DNA of 64,000 nucleotides from Roseivirga thermotolerans. Its GTDB lineage: Bacteria > Bacteroidota > Bacteroidia > Cytophagales > Cyclobacteriaceae. How positions within the stretch are numbered: the first letter of the stretch is position 1; every line of letters begins with the position of its first letter. The notes under the pieces are model-generated. The model saw nothing but the letters and a program-made list of their open reading frames with translations. It did no database searches and was not told where the DNA came from. Position numbers and translations under genes: made by a program. The DNA lies in assembly GCF_014653175.1 (NCBI RefSeq), contig NZ_BNAG01000004.1:642909-706908 (forward strand), written 5' to 3'. Below, one piece after another: positions 52,890 to 61,765 of this stretch.

Positions 52890-54095
52890 ATGAAAGTTCA
52901 TCTCACTTTATTAGGCATTTTTCTTTTCGGCTGGGCTGGAGCTCACGAGCTGGAAAGCATAGACTTTAGAGAGGTTAAGTCTCTCGCAGAGTGGGATGCA
53001 ATTTTTGAAGAGGCTAAAACCAATAATAAGCTGGTTTTTGCAGATGCGTATACGGACTGGTGTGGCTATTGCAAGAAGCTGGACAAAGAGGTTTTTACAA
53101 ACCCGGAGGTAATCTCTTACTTTGAGCAGCACTTTATTAACATAAAATTCAATGCAGAAACCGAATTTGGCTATCCGTTGGCCGATAAATATGGTATTGA
53201 CGGCTACCCTACTATGCTCTTTCTTACGGGTGAAAGAAATGTGTTTTATCGCATTGGCGGTTTCGTTGAAGCTCCTGTGCTCATGGCGCATGGTAAAGAA
53301 GCCACTGAAAATTGGACTCTTCTGCCGGATCTGCTTCTAAAATATGATGCGGGGATAATTGAAAAAGAAGAGCAAAGGCAGCTTATAGGTATTTTATCAG
53401 CAACCGACCCCTTAAAGGCGCAGGAAGTGGCCAAAGAATTGGCCGATAGTTTTACAGATGAGGATTATATGGAGCTGGAAAACCTATGGTTACTGGCCAA
53501 CTTTGAAAACACCATCAATTCACGCCACTTTAACTTTATAGCCAACAACAAGGCAAAAATAATTGAGGCCCATGGTATAAGTGAGTTTACAGATTACATG
53601 AGTGCCATTTACAACCAAAATCTTCAACTGGCTATAAAGTATGGCGATAGAGAACTGCTGGAAAAAATCGTTTCTGTGGTTATTCCGCTTTTTATTGATC
53701 AGGCCGAACTCCCGGCTGCCCAATTTGTAACTCGTTCAGTTTTTTTTGCCGAACGTGAAGAATATGACAGTTACAAGCTGGAAGTAAACAGCTATATGAA
53801 CAACCACCTGGCCACTGATCAACAGCCTGATTTTGTCATAAGTACTGTGGTTGAAATTATTGAAAGCTTTGGAAGCCAGGAGTTATATGCTTTTAGCAAA
53901 CAACTCCTCTCCGAATCTTTAAAAATAGAAGCCAACCGGTTTGAAACGCACGCTCTTTTAGGCTACATCAACGGTTTGCTTGGCAATTTTGACAGTGCAA
54001 ATCAGTGGTTGGAAAAGGCCAAAAGTCTAGCCAAGACTGATGAGCAAGAAGGGTTTGTAGAAAACCTCAAGGAAGCCGTTCGAATGATGCAGTAG
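52890..54095 (+). CDS. Exported thioredoxin-fold protein with C-terminal helical domain
   Basis: The protein has 401 residues with a signal peptide (LGIFLFGWAGAHE). The thioredoxin domain has DAYTDWCGYCKKLDKEVF, with the CGYC active site, and a cis-Pro region GYPTMLFL. Residues about 160-400 are a helical, TPR-like domain (LLGYINGLLGNFDSANQWLEKAK). The CGYC motif fits a disulfide oxidoreductase or reductase in the periplasm, perhaps a DsbD or TlpA-like role. Partner unknown; it stands alone with its own promoter. Confidence 0.88.
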   Translation: MKVHLTLLGIFLFGWAGAHELESIDFREVKSLAEWDAIFEEAKTNNKLVFADAYTDWCGYCKKLDKEVFTNPEVISYFEQHFINIKFNAETEFGYPLADKYGIDGYPTMLFLTGERNVFYRIGGFVEAPVLMAHGKEATENWTLLPDLLLKYDAGIIEKEEQRQLIGILSATDPLKAQEVAKELADSFTDEDYMELENLWLLANFENTINSRHFNFIANNKAKIIEAHGISEFTDYMSAIYNQNLQLAIKYGDRELLEKIVSVVIPLFIDQAELPAAQFVTRSVFFAEREEYDSYKLEVNSYMNNHLATDQQPDFVISTVVEIIESFGSQELYAFSKQLLSESLKIEANRFETHALLGYINGLLGNFDSANQWLEKAKSLAKTDEQEGFVENLKEAVRMMQ

Positions 54096-54115
54096 GCTCC
54101 TGATTTTTTAAAAAC

Positions 54116-55687
54116 TTATCCGTAGGCCTTAATCAGCATATCGGCACACTTCTCGCCATCCATGGCCGCAGAAAGTATACCCCCTGCATAACCTGCCCCC
54201 TCTCCGCACGGGTAAAGCCCCCTGATCTGAATATGCTCACAGGTTTCTCTGTGTCTGGGTATTCGTACTGGCGATGAGGTTCTGCTCTCCACTCCCACAA
54301 TTTGGGCTTCGTTGGTATAGTATCCTTTCATTTTTCGACCAAAAGCCTTAAAAGCAGTCCTTAGTCGCTCATGAATGGCTTCCGGAAGCACTTCATTCAT
54401 ATTGACACTAACTAAACCGGGTTGATAGGATGTTTCATTTAAACGAGAGGAAATTCTACCTTCCACAAAGTCAACCATTCGCTGAGCCGGTGCGGCCTGG
54501 GTTTTGCCGGCTGCTTCAAAGGCCCTCTGCTCTATTTGTTGTTGAAAAGTAAGCGCTTTAAAGGGATCGTCAACCGTCTGAATATGCGCTACATCTTCCA
54601 GCTCAATGGCCGTAACAATACCCGAATTCGCAAAGCGAGAATCACGCCTGGAAGGACTCATTCCGTTTACCACAATTTCTCCGGGAGCCGTGGCCGCTGG
54701 TACTATAAACCCGCCAGGGCACATACAAAAACTAAACACACCACGTTGTTTCTCATTGTAATAGGTCTGATGAACCAAGGCATATGAACTGGCCGGCAAC
54801 CACGGTCCACGATCTACTTCACAATTGTACTGAATTCGATCGATCAATTGCTGGGGGTGCTCAATTCTAACTCCTAAAGCAAAGGGTTTGGCTTCAACAA
54901 AAACCCCTCTTTTATGAAGCAAGTGGAAGATATCTCTGGCTGAGTGACCCGTTGCCAGAATGACTCCCAGTCCTTCTATTTTTGTTCCATCGTGAATCAC
55001 TACACCCTTCATCCGATCTTCCTCCATCAGGAAATCGATGACCTTCGTATCAAAGAGAATCTCTCCTCCTGAACCCAGAATGGATTGGCGGATCTCCTGA
55101 ACCACTTTAGGAAGTTTGTTGGTACCAATGTGTGGATGAGCGTCTAAAAGAATATCTTCTGAGGCACCATGAGCCACCAGGATTTCCAGTGATTTTTGAA
55201 TGTCTCCTCTCTTTTTGGAGCGTGTGTATAGTTTACCATCAGAATAAGTACCGGCTCCACCCTCTCCAAAACAGTAGTTGGATTCCGGATTTACCCTGTG
55301 TTCTTTGTTAATGGCAGCCAAGTCTCTTCTACGCTTTTGCACATCGCTTCCCCGCTCCAAAACAATGGGTTTAAAACCCAGCTCAATACAGCGGAGTGCT
55401 GCAAACATTCCGGCAGGACCAAACCCCACAATCACAACGGGCTCAGCATGAGATACATTGGGGTAATCTCTTTTGTAGGAAATGAGCGGTGGCAGATCTT
55501 CTTTCACAGAAACCAATGCCTCCATGTTCACCTTCACACTTCTACCACGGGCGTCAATGGAGCGCTTTAGTGGCCTCACTTTTACATCGGCCTCTTTTAT
55601 TCCTGATTTTTTAATGAGTGCTTCCTCCAGCACATCAGGATTAAAGGCCTCCTCCGGCCTAAGGGTGAGTTTTATTATCTTCTGCAT
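54116..55687 (-). CDS. FAD-dependent oxidoreductase (COG2509-like)
   Basis: The protein has 523 residues. A short N-terminal ferredoxin-like domain (1-75) precedes the FAD fold VVIVGFGPAGMFAALRC (GxGxxG). It includes NYCFGEGGAGTYSDGKLYT, then LATGHSARDIFHLLHKRG, PGGFIVPAATAPGE and the C-terminal GLYPCGEGAGYAGGILSAAMDG block that closes the FAD site. This set matches the poorly characterised COG2509 family, whose substrate is unknown. It runs convergent with the thioredoxin-fold gene. Confidence 0.9.
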   Translation of the reverse strand: MQKIIKLTLRPEEAFNPDVLEEALIKKSGIKEADVKVRPLKRSIDARGRSVKVNMEALVSVKEDLPPLISYKRDYPNVSHAEPVVIVGFGPAGMFAALRCIELGFKPIVLERGSDVQKRRRDLAAINKEHRVNPESNYCFGEGGAGTYSDGKLYTRSKKRGDIQKSLEILVAHGASEDILLDAHPHIGTNKLPKVVQEIRQSILGSGGEILFDTKVIDFLMEEDRMKGVVIHDGTKIEGLGVILATGHSARDIFHLLHKRGVFVEAKPFALGVRIEHPQQLIDRIQYNCEVDRGPWLPASSYALVHQTYYNEKQRGVFSFCMCPGGFIVPAATAPGEIVVNGMSPSRRDSRFANSGIVTAIELEDVAHIQTVDDPFKALTFQQQIEQRAFEAAGKTQAAPAQRMVDFVEGRISSRLNETSYQPGLVSVNMNEVLPEAIHERLRTAFKAFGRKMKGYYTNEAQIVGVESRTSSPVRIPRHRETCEHIQIRGLYPCGEGAGYAGGILSAAMDGEKCADMLIKAYG

Positions 55688-55778
55688 ATAGAGTTTCTAT
55701 CTCTAAAAATGGTAATCAGAAATCGGTTGATCAGCAATCAGTAAAACACCGAATACCAGACTAACTGTTTTCTGTTTT

Positions 55779-56744
55779 CTACTTTCTATTCAACTGCTCC
55801 AAAACCCAGTGTTTACCCCACTCCTCTTTTTCTTCTTCTGACCATATATCGGGAAAGAAAATTATTTTCTGAAAACGTGGCGGAAGGTACTTCTGCCAGT
55901 TGGTTCCTCCTGTTGCCGCAATATCTTCAGGGCTTCGCTGCAAATAGCGTACGGCAGACCGATAATGAGCCAAAGGCCAGTCTACGTTGGCCAGTAGATC
56001 GAATGCTTTGAGTTGCTCCACTATTCGATCTTCTCCGGGTTGCCCTTTGTAATGCTTTAAATATAACTGATTGAAGTTGCAGGTTTTGGTATCCTCGGCC
56101 AGTTGTAAAAACTCCTTAGAGTACTTTTCTTCGAACTGCTCTAACGTAAGTGTTTTCTTTCCTGACTTTAGCTCAGTGGCGCCCGTCTTCCAATAGATAC
56201 AATCGTATAACTGATCTATGGATGCGTAATCATCAAATTCATCTCGTTTATCTTTATTCACGAGGTTTATCAGGTCGGTTGCTCCAATCTCAATCATTCG
56301 GTACTGAGCCGATTGAAAGCCGGAAGAAGGAAGAAGAGACATTCGGAACTGAAGAAACTGCTCTTTTTCCATGCCCTCTGTCATAATACTGAACGAGTGG
56401 CAGAGGTGCTCGAAATAATTATTCAGTCTTTTTAACCTTGCTTCGAAGAAAGAAACATCGGGGTGCTGTCTTTCAAAAATCTGTTTCATTTCCCAACGGC
56501 AAAGCTTAAAATAAAGCTCAGTAATCTGATGGTAGCAAATAAAGACCATTTCATCAGGGAAACTGGTTTTAGGTTGTTGTAGCCCAAGTAGGGAGTCCAG
56601 GTTAATATAATCCCAGTACTTTAAATAATCGGCATGAAGTAGCCCATCCAGGTAAGAAGCCATATCTTGCCCCATGGCTTCATATTTCTCCGAAAGCTTT
56701 TGTAATCTATCAAGTATCTTTTGGTCTATTTCCGATTGGTTCAT
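55779..56744 (-). CDS. Tryptophan 2,3-dioxygenase family protein
   Basis: The protein has 321 residues from ATG 56744. It is a TDO-type all-helical heme enzyme: DYLKYWDYINLDSLLGLQ, the CYHQITELYFKL helix with the heme-site His, the SLLPSSGFQSAQYR substrate loop and the C-terminal GGTNWQKYLPPRF. TDO opens the indole ring of L-tryptophan to N-formylkynurenine. The start at 56744 is chosen since M15 of the longer frame begins the homologous part. A perfect plus-strand promoter for the divergent gcdH overlaps the start codon. The rest of the kynurenine route is not in the window. Confidence 0.9.
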   Translation of the reverse strand: MNQSEIDQKILDRLQKLSEKYEAMGQDMASYLDGLLHADYLKYWDYINLDSLLGLQQPKTSFPDEMVFICYHQITELYFKLCRWEMKQIFERQHPDVSFFEARLKRLNNYFEHLCHSFSIMTEGMEKEQFLQFRMSLLPSSGFQSAQYRMIEIGATDLINLVNKDKRDEFDDYASIDQLYDCIYWKTGATELKSGKKTLTLEQFEEKYSKEFLQLAEDTKTCNFNQLYLKHYKGQPGEDRIVEQLKAFDLLANVDWPLAHYRSAVRYLQRSPEDIAATGGTNWQKYLPPRFQKIIFFPDIWSEEEKEEWGKHWVLEQLNRK

Positions 56745-56751
56745 ACGTTTG
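56720..56751 (+). promoter_or_regulatory. Promoter of gcdH inside the TDO start region
   Basis: TTTG (56720-56723), a 20-bp spacer and TACGTTTG (56744-56751) form a near-perfect Bacteroidota promoter for the plus strand. It covers the first codons of the divergent TDO gene, so the two genes share a regulatory region. Confidence 0.75.
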
Positions 56752-56809
56752 CATAGGTTAAAAAGTGGGTGCAAATTTGACCACAATTCATTCAGAAACC
56801 AAATTACCT

Positions 56810-58024
56810 ATGGCTACCGATAAAGCATCTCAAATTCAGAAATCATCCAAGCAAGATCTTTTTGAACATCCGGACTTTTACTTACTGGACGACTTGTTGA
56901 GTGAAGAACATAAAATGGTTCGCTCAGCTGTACGTGACTTCGTAAAGCGAGAAATATCTCCGTACATCGAAAGCTGGGCTGAGCATGCTTACTTCCCTTA
57001 CGAGATGGTTAAAAAGTTTGGAGAAATAGGTGCTTTTGGTCCACAGTTGCCCGAAAAGTACGGCTGTGGAGGCATGGACTACATTGCCTATGGTCTGATT
57101 ATGCAAGAAATTGAGCGGGGTGATTCCGGCATGCGCTCAACGGCTTCCGTTCAGGGTTCTTTGGTTATGTACCCTATTTATAAATTCGGAAATGAAGAAC
57201 AACGTCAGAAATACCTCCCTAAACTAGCCTCTGGCGAGTGGTTGGGCTGTTTTGGCCTTACAGAACCCGATCACGGATCTAATCCTTCGGGAATGACTAC
57301 GCACTTTAAGGATATGGGTGATCATTATCTGTTGAACGGTGCCAAAATGTGGATATCGAATGCTCCACATGCCGATGTTGCCGTAGTATGGGCTAAGAAT
57401 GAGGAAGGCAGAATTCATGGCCTGATTGTAGAAAGAGGCATGGAGGGCTTTAGTACCCCAGAAACACACGGCAAGTGGTCTTTGAGAGCCAGTGCCACCG
57501 GTGAACTGGTTTTTGACAATGTAAAGGTTCCGAAAGAAAACCTCTTACCGGGCAAAAGCGGGCTGGGTGCACCAATGATGTGTCTCGATTCGGCACGTTA
57601 TGGTATTGCCTGGGGCGCCATTGGAGCTGCCATGGACTGCTACGAATCGGCCAGAAGATATACCCTTGAGAGAGAGCAGTTTGGTAAACCCATTGCTTCT
57701 TTTCAGCTACAGCAAAAGAAACTGGCCGAAATGTTGACCGAAATTACCAAGGCTCAATTGCTAAACTACCGTTTAGGACAACTATTCAATGAAGGAAAAG
57801 CAACTACTGCACAAATCTCTATGGCCAAAAGAAATGCTGTGGAAACCGCTCTGAATATTGCCCGCGAAGCGCGTCAAATGCACGGAGGAATGGGTATTAC
57901 TCAAGAGTATCCTATGATGAGACACATGGCAAACCTGGAATCGGTAGTAACTTACGAAGGAACCCACGATATCCATTTACTTATTTTGGGTGCAGACATT
58001 ACGGGAATTCCGGCTTTCAAATAA
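56810..58024 (+). CDS. gcdH: Glutaryl-CoA dehydrogenase
   Basis: The protein has 404 residues from ATG 56810. It has the acyl-CoA dehydrogenase fold with the GCDH-specific motifs DSGMRSTASVQGSLVM (substrate Arg and loop), GCFGLTEPDHGSNPSGM (FAD loop), RYGIAWGAIGAAMDC and the catalytic Glu in ESVVTYEGTHDIH. It oxidises and decarboxylates glutaryl-CoA to crotonyl-CoA, ending lysine and tryptophan catabolism. The pairing with TDO is metabolically consistent. The start at 56810 follows a promoter at 56720-56751 and a homologous N-terminus. Confidence 0.92.
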   Translation: MATDKASQIQKSSKQDLFEHPDFYLLDDLLSEEHKMVRSAVRDFVKREISPYIESWAEHAYFPYEMVKKFGEIGAFGPQLPEKYGCGGMDYIAYGLIMQEIERGDSGMRSTASVQGSLVMYPIYKFGNEEQRQKYLPKLASGEWLGCFGLTEPDHGSNPSGMTTHFKDMGDHYLLNGAKMWISNAPHADVAVVWAKNEEGRIHGLIVERGMEGFSTPETHGKWSLRASATGELVFDNVKVPKENLLPGKSGLGAPMMCLDSARYGIAWGAIGAAMDCYESARRYTLEREQFGKPIASFQLQQKKLAEMLTEITKAQLLNYRLGQLFNEGKATTAQISMAKRNAVETALNIAREARQMHGGMGITQEYPMMRHMANLESVVTYEGTHDIHLLILGADITGIPAFK

Positions 58025-58094
58025 ACTCCCTTAGCTACACCTTCTTAAAAGGCTCTTAGTATAAACTACCCCGACTGCGCACAGCCGGTGAGGG

Positions 58095-58122
58095 AAAGGT
58101 TGTTGACAATTCAGCAACCTTT
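58095..58122 (+). repeat. Hairpin after gcdH
   Basis: AAAGGTTGTTGA (58095-58106) pairs with TCAGCAACCTTT (58111-58122), 12 bp with one mismatch, around a CAAT loop. No T-run follows, so it may be a weak terminator or a 3-prime RNA stabiliser in the 249-bp gap before the RND gene's stop. I see nothing else there. Confidence 0.45.
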
Positions 58123-58273
58123 AGCTAAAAGAGACACAGCAAGGATTACATAACAGCTATAGTAAGAAGTGGTTTTAGTTTCATTGTGGTTGACATGAAA
58201 ACTCAATGATAACTTGACCTCAGGATATGCCTGACCGGAGCTACTTTTACGAGGATTCTTATTCTAAGTAATG

Positions 58274-61200
58274 CTATCGTCTATTGTTTGTAAGCTGTTT
58301 TCTGCTGCTCAAAAAAACCGGAAGGCATAGAAACACTGCTAAAGTGGAAAACACCAGGCCTCCAATAGTTCCAATGGCTAAGGCAAACCAAAAATATTCG
58401 GACTCGCCTTCTACTAAAAATGGAATGAGCCCAAAACAGGTAGATAGAATGGTGAGCAAAATGGGTTGTGCTTTTCCCAGAACAGACCGTATAACCGACC
58501 TATTGTAGTGCTTTAGGCGGGTATTGTTTAAGTCGTTCACCACAAATATTGAGGCATTTACTACCAGTCCACCAAGCATTATAAAGGCCGCAAAGCCTCC
58601 CGGATCGAACCGAAAATCGAACAAAGAAAAGATTAGAAATAAACCAATGAATGAAATGGGTATGGTTATAATGATGTATAAAGGCTGCTTGAGATTTTCG
58701 AAAAGAATAGCACAAACAAAGAAAATACCTACCATAAGAAGCGGCAATAAGCTGTACTGTCGCTGTTTCTGTTTAAAACTAAAATATCGGTTGTTAGATT
58801 CTATACTATAACCAATTGGAAGGATCTCCTCCATTTCTTCTATACTCTTCTCCAGATATTTTCTCCCAAAATTCGAAGACCCCAAATAATCGAATGAAAG
58901 TCTTCTCAGGTATTGCCTGTCTTCTTTCTTGAGTTCATTGGCGGTTTCTTCAAAAGTTAGTGTGGCATAATCCTTTATCTTTACCAGACGTGCAGTATCT
59001 ATAGGTAGAGCTTCTTGCATTAAATCCCATTTAGAGAACTCTTCAGCATTTTTAGCCTTTATATACACTGGTAGTCTTTGGTTGTTAAGGTTTGCCTCGA
59101 GAGAGCGCCCCCCCGGCTTCGTAAGATCGCCAAGTGTTTGGACAATTCTACTTCGGCTAAGGCCTGCATCGGCCAGTCGCTGAACATCGAAATTAAGCAC
59201 ATACTCCGATGTTTTTACACGTGAGTAGCCCAATTGTGCATTGGTATTTACTTTTTGAACCCTCACATGCTGCTCCAGTCTGTTCGCAAAAATTTCTGCC
59301 TGACGCCTAAGTTCATCATAATTATATCCTTTCATAATTACTGAATAGCTCGGAGTCTGATTACTCTCGCCTCCTACACTAAAGCCTTGGCCTATTCCAA
59401 AAATAGACCATTGCACTCCGGTTAAATCTAACGAACGTGCCTGTAGCCTCGCTTTGAGCTGGTATGGCATAGCACTGTTATCATAGGCTTCTTCAAAAGT
59501 AATTTCTATACTGCCAGAGAGATTATTCACCCGTGTCACGTACTTGTCTATACCTTCTACAGTAGTCAAGTATTCTTCTATTTTAGACATAGCATAATTG
59601 GCATCATCCAGAGTAGTCCCGAATGGTAAGCGCGCTACCACCATTAACTTAGTTCGCTCGGGCGTACTATAATAATAGCCTTCGTATACTTCGGTGACGA
59701 ATTTGCGAAGGGCCCCTCCTAAAGCCTTATCTACTATGGGTCGAATATCGTCCTGATACTTATCGCTCCCGATCGTTTTATTGTACCAATCTTGCCCTTC
59801 TATTTGCACAGGCAACTGAAAAACCGGTAGACCAAAAGCCAATATAACCACCACAATAAATGCCTTACGGTAGCGCACGACAAAGCTTATAATTCGACCA
59901 TAAAATTGGAAGCCTCTAACCTTTCTTCTGAGTTTACGGAATGTGAGTGCGGTCTCTTTTCTCTTGAGTTGATAACCAAAAAGGAGCTGATAAAGAGCGG
60001 GGGTAAAAAACAGGGCTATTAGCAAAGAGGTAGCCAGATTAATCGATACTACAATACTAAAGTCTGTAAGGTCCCTGCGATCTTCTTCAGGCAATAGAAG
60101 TACAACCAGCAAGGCCAGTATTGTGGTTATGGAGGCTGCCATCAGAGCCAGAAAGATTTTTGAATTCTTTTTACGATGCAGATGATCGAGCATTACAATG
60201 GCATTGTCCACAATGAGTCCAAACGATATTGTGAGTCCCGCTATACTATAAATATGCAACTCTACATTTAATGCATAGATGATGATAGCCGTAATGCACA
60301 GATTAACCAAAATACCCAGAAAAAGCGTAAACAGGTAGCGCAGATTACGATTGATAATAAAAATAAAGAGCACGAGAATAGCTATGGACATACCCGTTCG
60401 CATATAGATTTTGTCCATTTCTTCCTGAAGATACTCTGTTTCATCTTGTTCTAATCTGATCTCAACATCGGATGGTAGCTGATGTTTTAGCTCTTCAATC
60501 TGAGCCCTGACTTGTTTAGCCAGTACAATCTTATTGACTGAGGGACGGGCATATACAGACATATAAACGGCATTTTGCCCATTAATGCGTGTATAAGAAG
60601 TTGGTTCTTGTTCCTCTACATATACACTGGCAATGTCTTTCAGATAAATGGGTTTACCGGAAACAACAGCCACTTCAGTTCTCTCCAGATCGGGTATATC
60701 GGGTATTTGGGCAGTAGTCTTGAGAAAGTATTGTTGCCCACCCGGTAGTTTGGCTAAGCCTGCATACACTGCACTATTGTAACTATTTAACGCCCTGGTA
60801 ATATCGGCTTTGCTCAGCCTGTACCTGATCAAAGCCATAGCATCAAAATCTATGGTTATTTGCAAAGGGTTTCCACCGCTAATTTCAATACTGTGTATAT
60901 CCCTGAGCTGGCTAAGCGGTTTTCTAACATACTCCTCTACATCTTGTTGTAGCTTGAAGGGAGCGTATGGCCCGTTAATCGAAAACATGAGCATAGAACT
61001 ACGCTGCTCATCCGCATCCTGTCCACCCCGTTGGTCTACCCTTGGGTAACTCATGTTCTCAGGTAGCTTTTTGTATAGGTTTCGAATAATGGCATTCACC
61101 TCGAACTTTCTAAATTCCATATCCTCCCCTTTATCGAAAGTCATGGTAATGTAGCCTCTATTGTATGCCGATGTGCTTTCTAAGGTGTTGGTGCCTTCTA

Positions 61201-61405
61201 TTTGTGAAAGGGCATTTTCCAAAGGTGAAGTTGCCAGGCGCTCCACAATATCGGGCGAAGCATTGGGCAAGCTGTAGCTTATATGTAACGCTGGAGTTGA
61301 ATATGTAGGCGTAAAATTGATGTTGAGCCCGGGAATACAGGCCACTCCAATAATGGCCAACACCAGAAAAATAATTACTACTCTAAAAGGTCTTTGTGTC
61401 TGCAT
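58274..61405 (-). CDS. RND-family efflux transporter, inner-membrane pump
   Basis: The protein has 1043 residues with two repeats of the RND fold: an N-terminal membrane helix, a large periplasmic loop with the PN/PC porter domains, six more helices (IAGLTISFGLIVDNAIVMLDH in TM4 carries the proton-relay Asp, one Asp followed by Asn, where AcrB has DD) and a duplicate C-terminal half. Such pumps export drugs or hydrophobic compounds by proton antiport, in complex with a membrane-fusion protein and an outer-membrane channel. Neither partner gene is adjacent, and the upstream region begins an AT-rich stretch. Substrate unknown; the HAE1/CusA subclass is not settled. Confidence 0.93.
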   Translation of the reverse strand: MQTQRPFRVVIIFLVLAIIGVACIPGLNINFTPTYSTPALHISYSLPNASPDIVERLATSPLENALSQIEGTNTLESTSAYNRGYITMTFDKGEDMEFRKFEVNAIIRNLYKKLPENMSYPRVDQRGGQDADEQRSSMLMFSINGPYAPFKLQQDVEEYVRKPLSQLRDIHSIEISGGNPLQITIDFDAMALIRYRLSKADITRALNSYNSAVYAGLAKLPGGQQYFLKTTAQIPDIPDLERTEVAVVSGKPIYLKDIASVYVEEQEPTSYTRINGQNAVYMSVYARPSVNKIVLAKQVRAQIEELKHQLPSDVEIRLEQDETEYLQEEMDKIYMRTGMSIAILVLFIFIINRNLRYLFTLFLGILVNLCITAIIIYALNVELHIYSIAGLTISFGLIVDNAIVMLDHLHRKKNSKIFLALMAASITTILALLVVLLLPEEDRRDLTDFSIVVSINLATSLLIALFFTPALYQLLFGYQLKRKETALTFRKLRRKVRGFQFYGRIISFVVRYRKAFIVVVILAFGLPVFQLPVQIEGQDWYNKTIGSDKYQDDIRPIVDKALGGALRKFVTEVYEGYYYSTPERTKLMVVARLPFGTTLDDANYAMSKIEEYLTTVEGIDKYVTRVNNLSGSIEITFEEAYDNSAMPYQLKARLQARSLDLTGVQWSIFGIGQGFSVGGESNQTPSYSVIMKGYNYDELRRQAEIFANRLEQHVRVQKVNTNAQLGYSRVKTSEYVLNFDVQRLADAGLSRSRIVQTLGDLTKPGGRSLEANLNNQRLPVYIKAKNAEEFSKWDLMQEALPIDTARLVKIKDYATLTFEETANELKKEDRQYLRRLSFDYLGSSNFGRKYLEKSIEEMEEILPIGYSIESNNRYFSFKQKQRQYSLLPLLMVGIFFVCAILFENLKQPLYIIITIPISFIGLFLIFSLFDFRFDPGGFAAFIMLGGLVVNASIFVVNDLNNTRLKHYNRSVIRSVLGKAQPILLTILSTCFGLIPFLVEGESEYFWFALAIGTIGGLVFSTLAVFLCLPVFLSSRKQLTNNRR

Positions 61406-61765
61406 TCAGGAACAAAGTAGCAAGGAAATCACAAAAATCCACCTCTCAGGGTATAATTACTCACATTCACTGATAACCTTTAAATTGACCTTAAATAGGC
61501 AAGCAATTATATTATTAAACTTTTATGGTTTTTTATATTTATTATTTGCTTTAGTTAAAAAATGAACTAATAGACTTATTTTCAATTCCGGTAAGAAAGA
61601 AGGAAGCTCATCCTGCCTTTTGGCGCAAGAGCAATTCGAGTGTCTGAATTTGTGATTCAGATGGACTTTGCACAACCAACTCTTGTACCTAAGTAAAAGA
61701 GTAAATGTTAAACCTGTCAAGTTGAGTTTAAATTTTAGCTCAGCTTGACTTTTCTACTTTAGATA
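61406..61765. other. AT-rich intergenic region with no convincing gene
   Basis: This 360-bp gap between the RND gene and the first propeller lipoprotein is strongly AT-rich and marks the start of the AT-rich tail of the window. Short reading frames on both strands lack start context and conserved features. It holds a hairpin TCTGAAT/ATTCAGA (61643-61661) and a terminator-like stem at 61716-61753. It may contain a gene remnant, but I cannot identify one. Confidence 0.6.
61716..61753 (+). terminator. Terminator-like stem before the lipoprotein gene
   Basis: GTCAAGTTGAG (61716-61726) pairs with CTCAGCTTGAC (61739-61749), with one G-U pair, and TTTT follows. The plus-strand gene it would terminate is not visible upstream; it may instead be a leader attenuator for the lipoprotein gene that starts at 61766. 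Confidence 0.5.

Noticed and set aside
58025..58273. Possible tRNA or small RNA in the gap after gcdH
   Set aside because: The only fold I could find is the 12-bp hairpin at 58095-58122; no acceptor stem or CCA-type end is present.
61523..61720. 65-codon minus-strand frame in the AT-rich gap
   Set aside because: No signal peptide, no conserved motif, and the region has a composition that makes random frames common.
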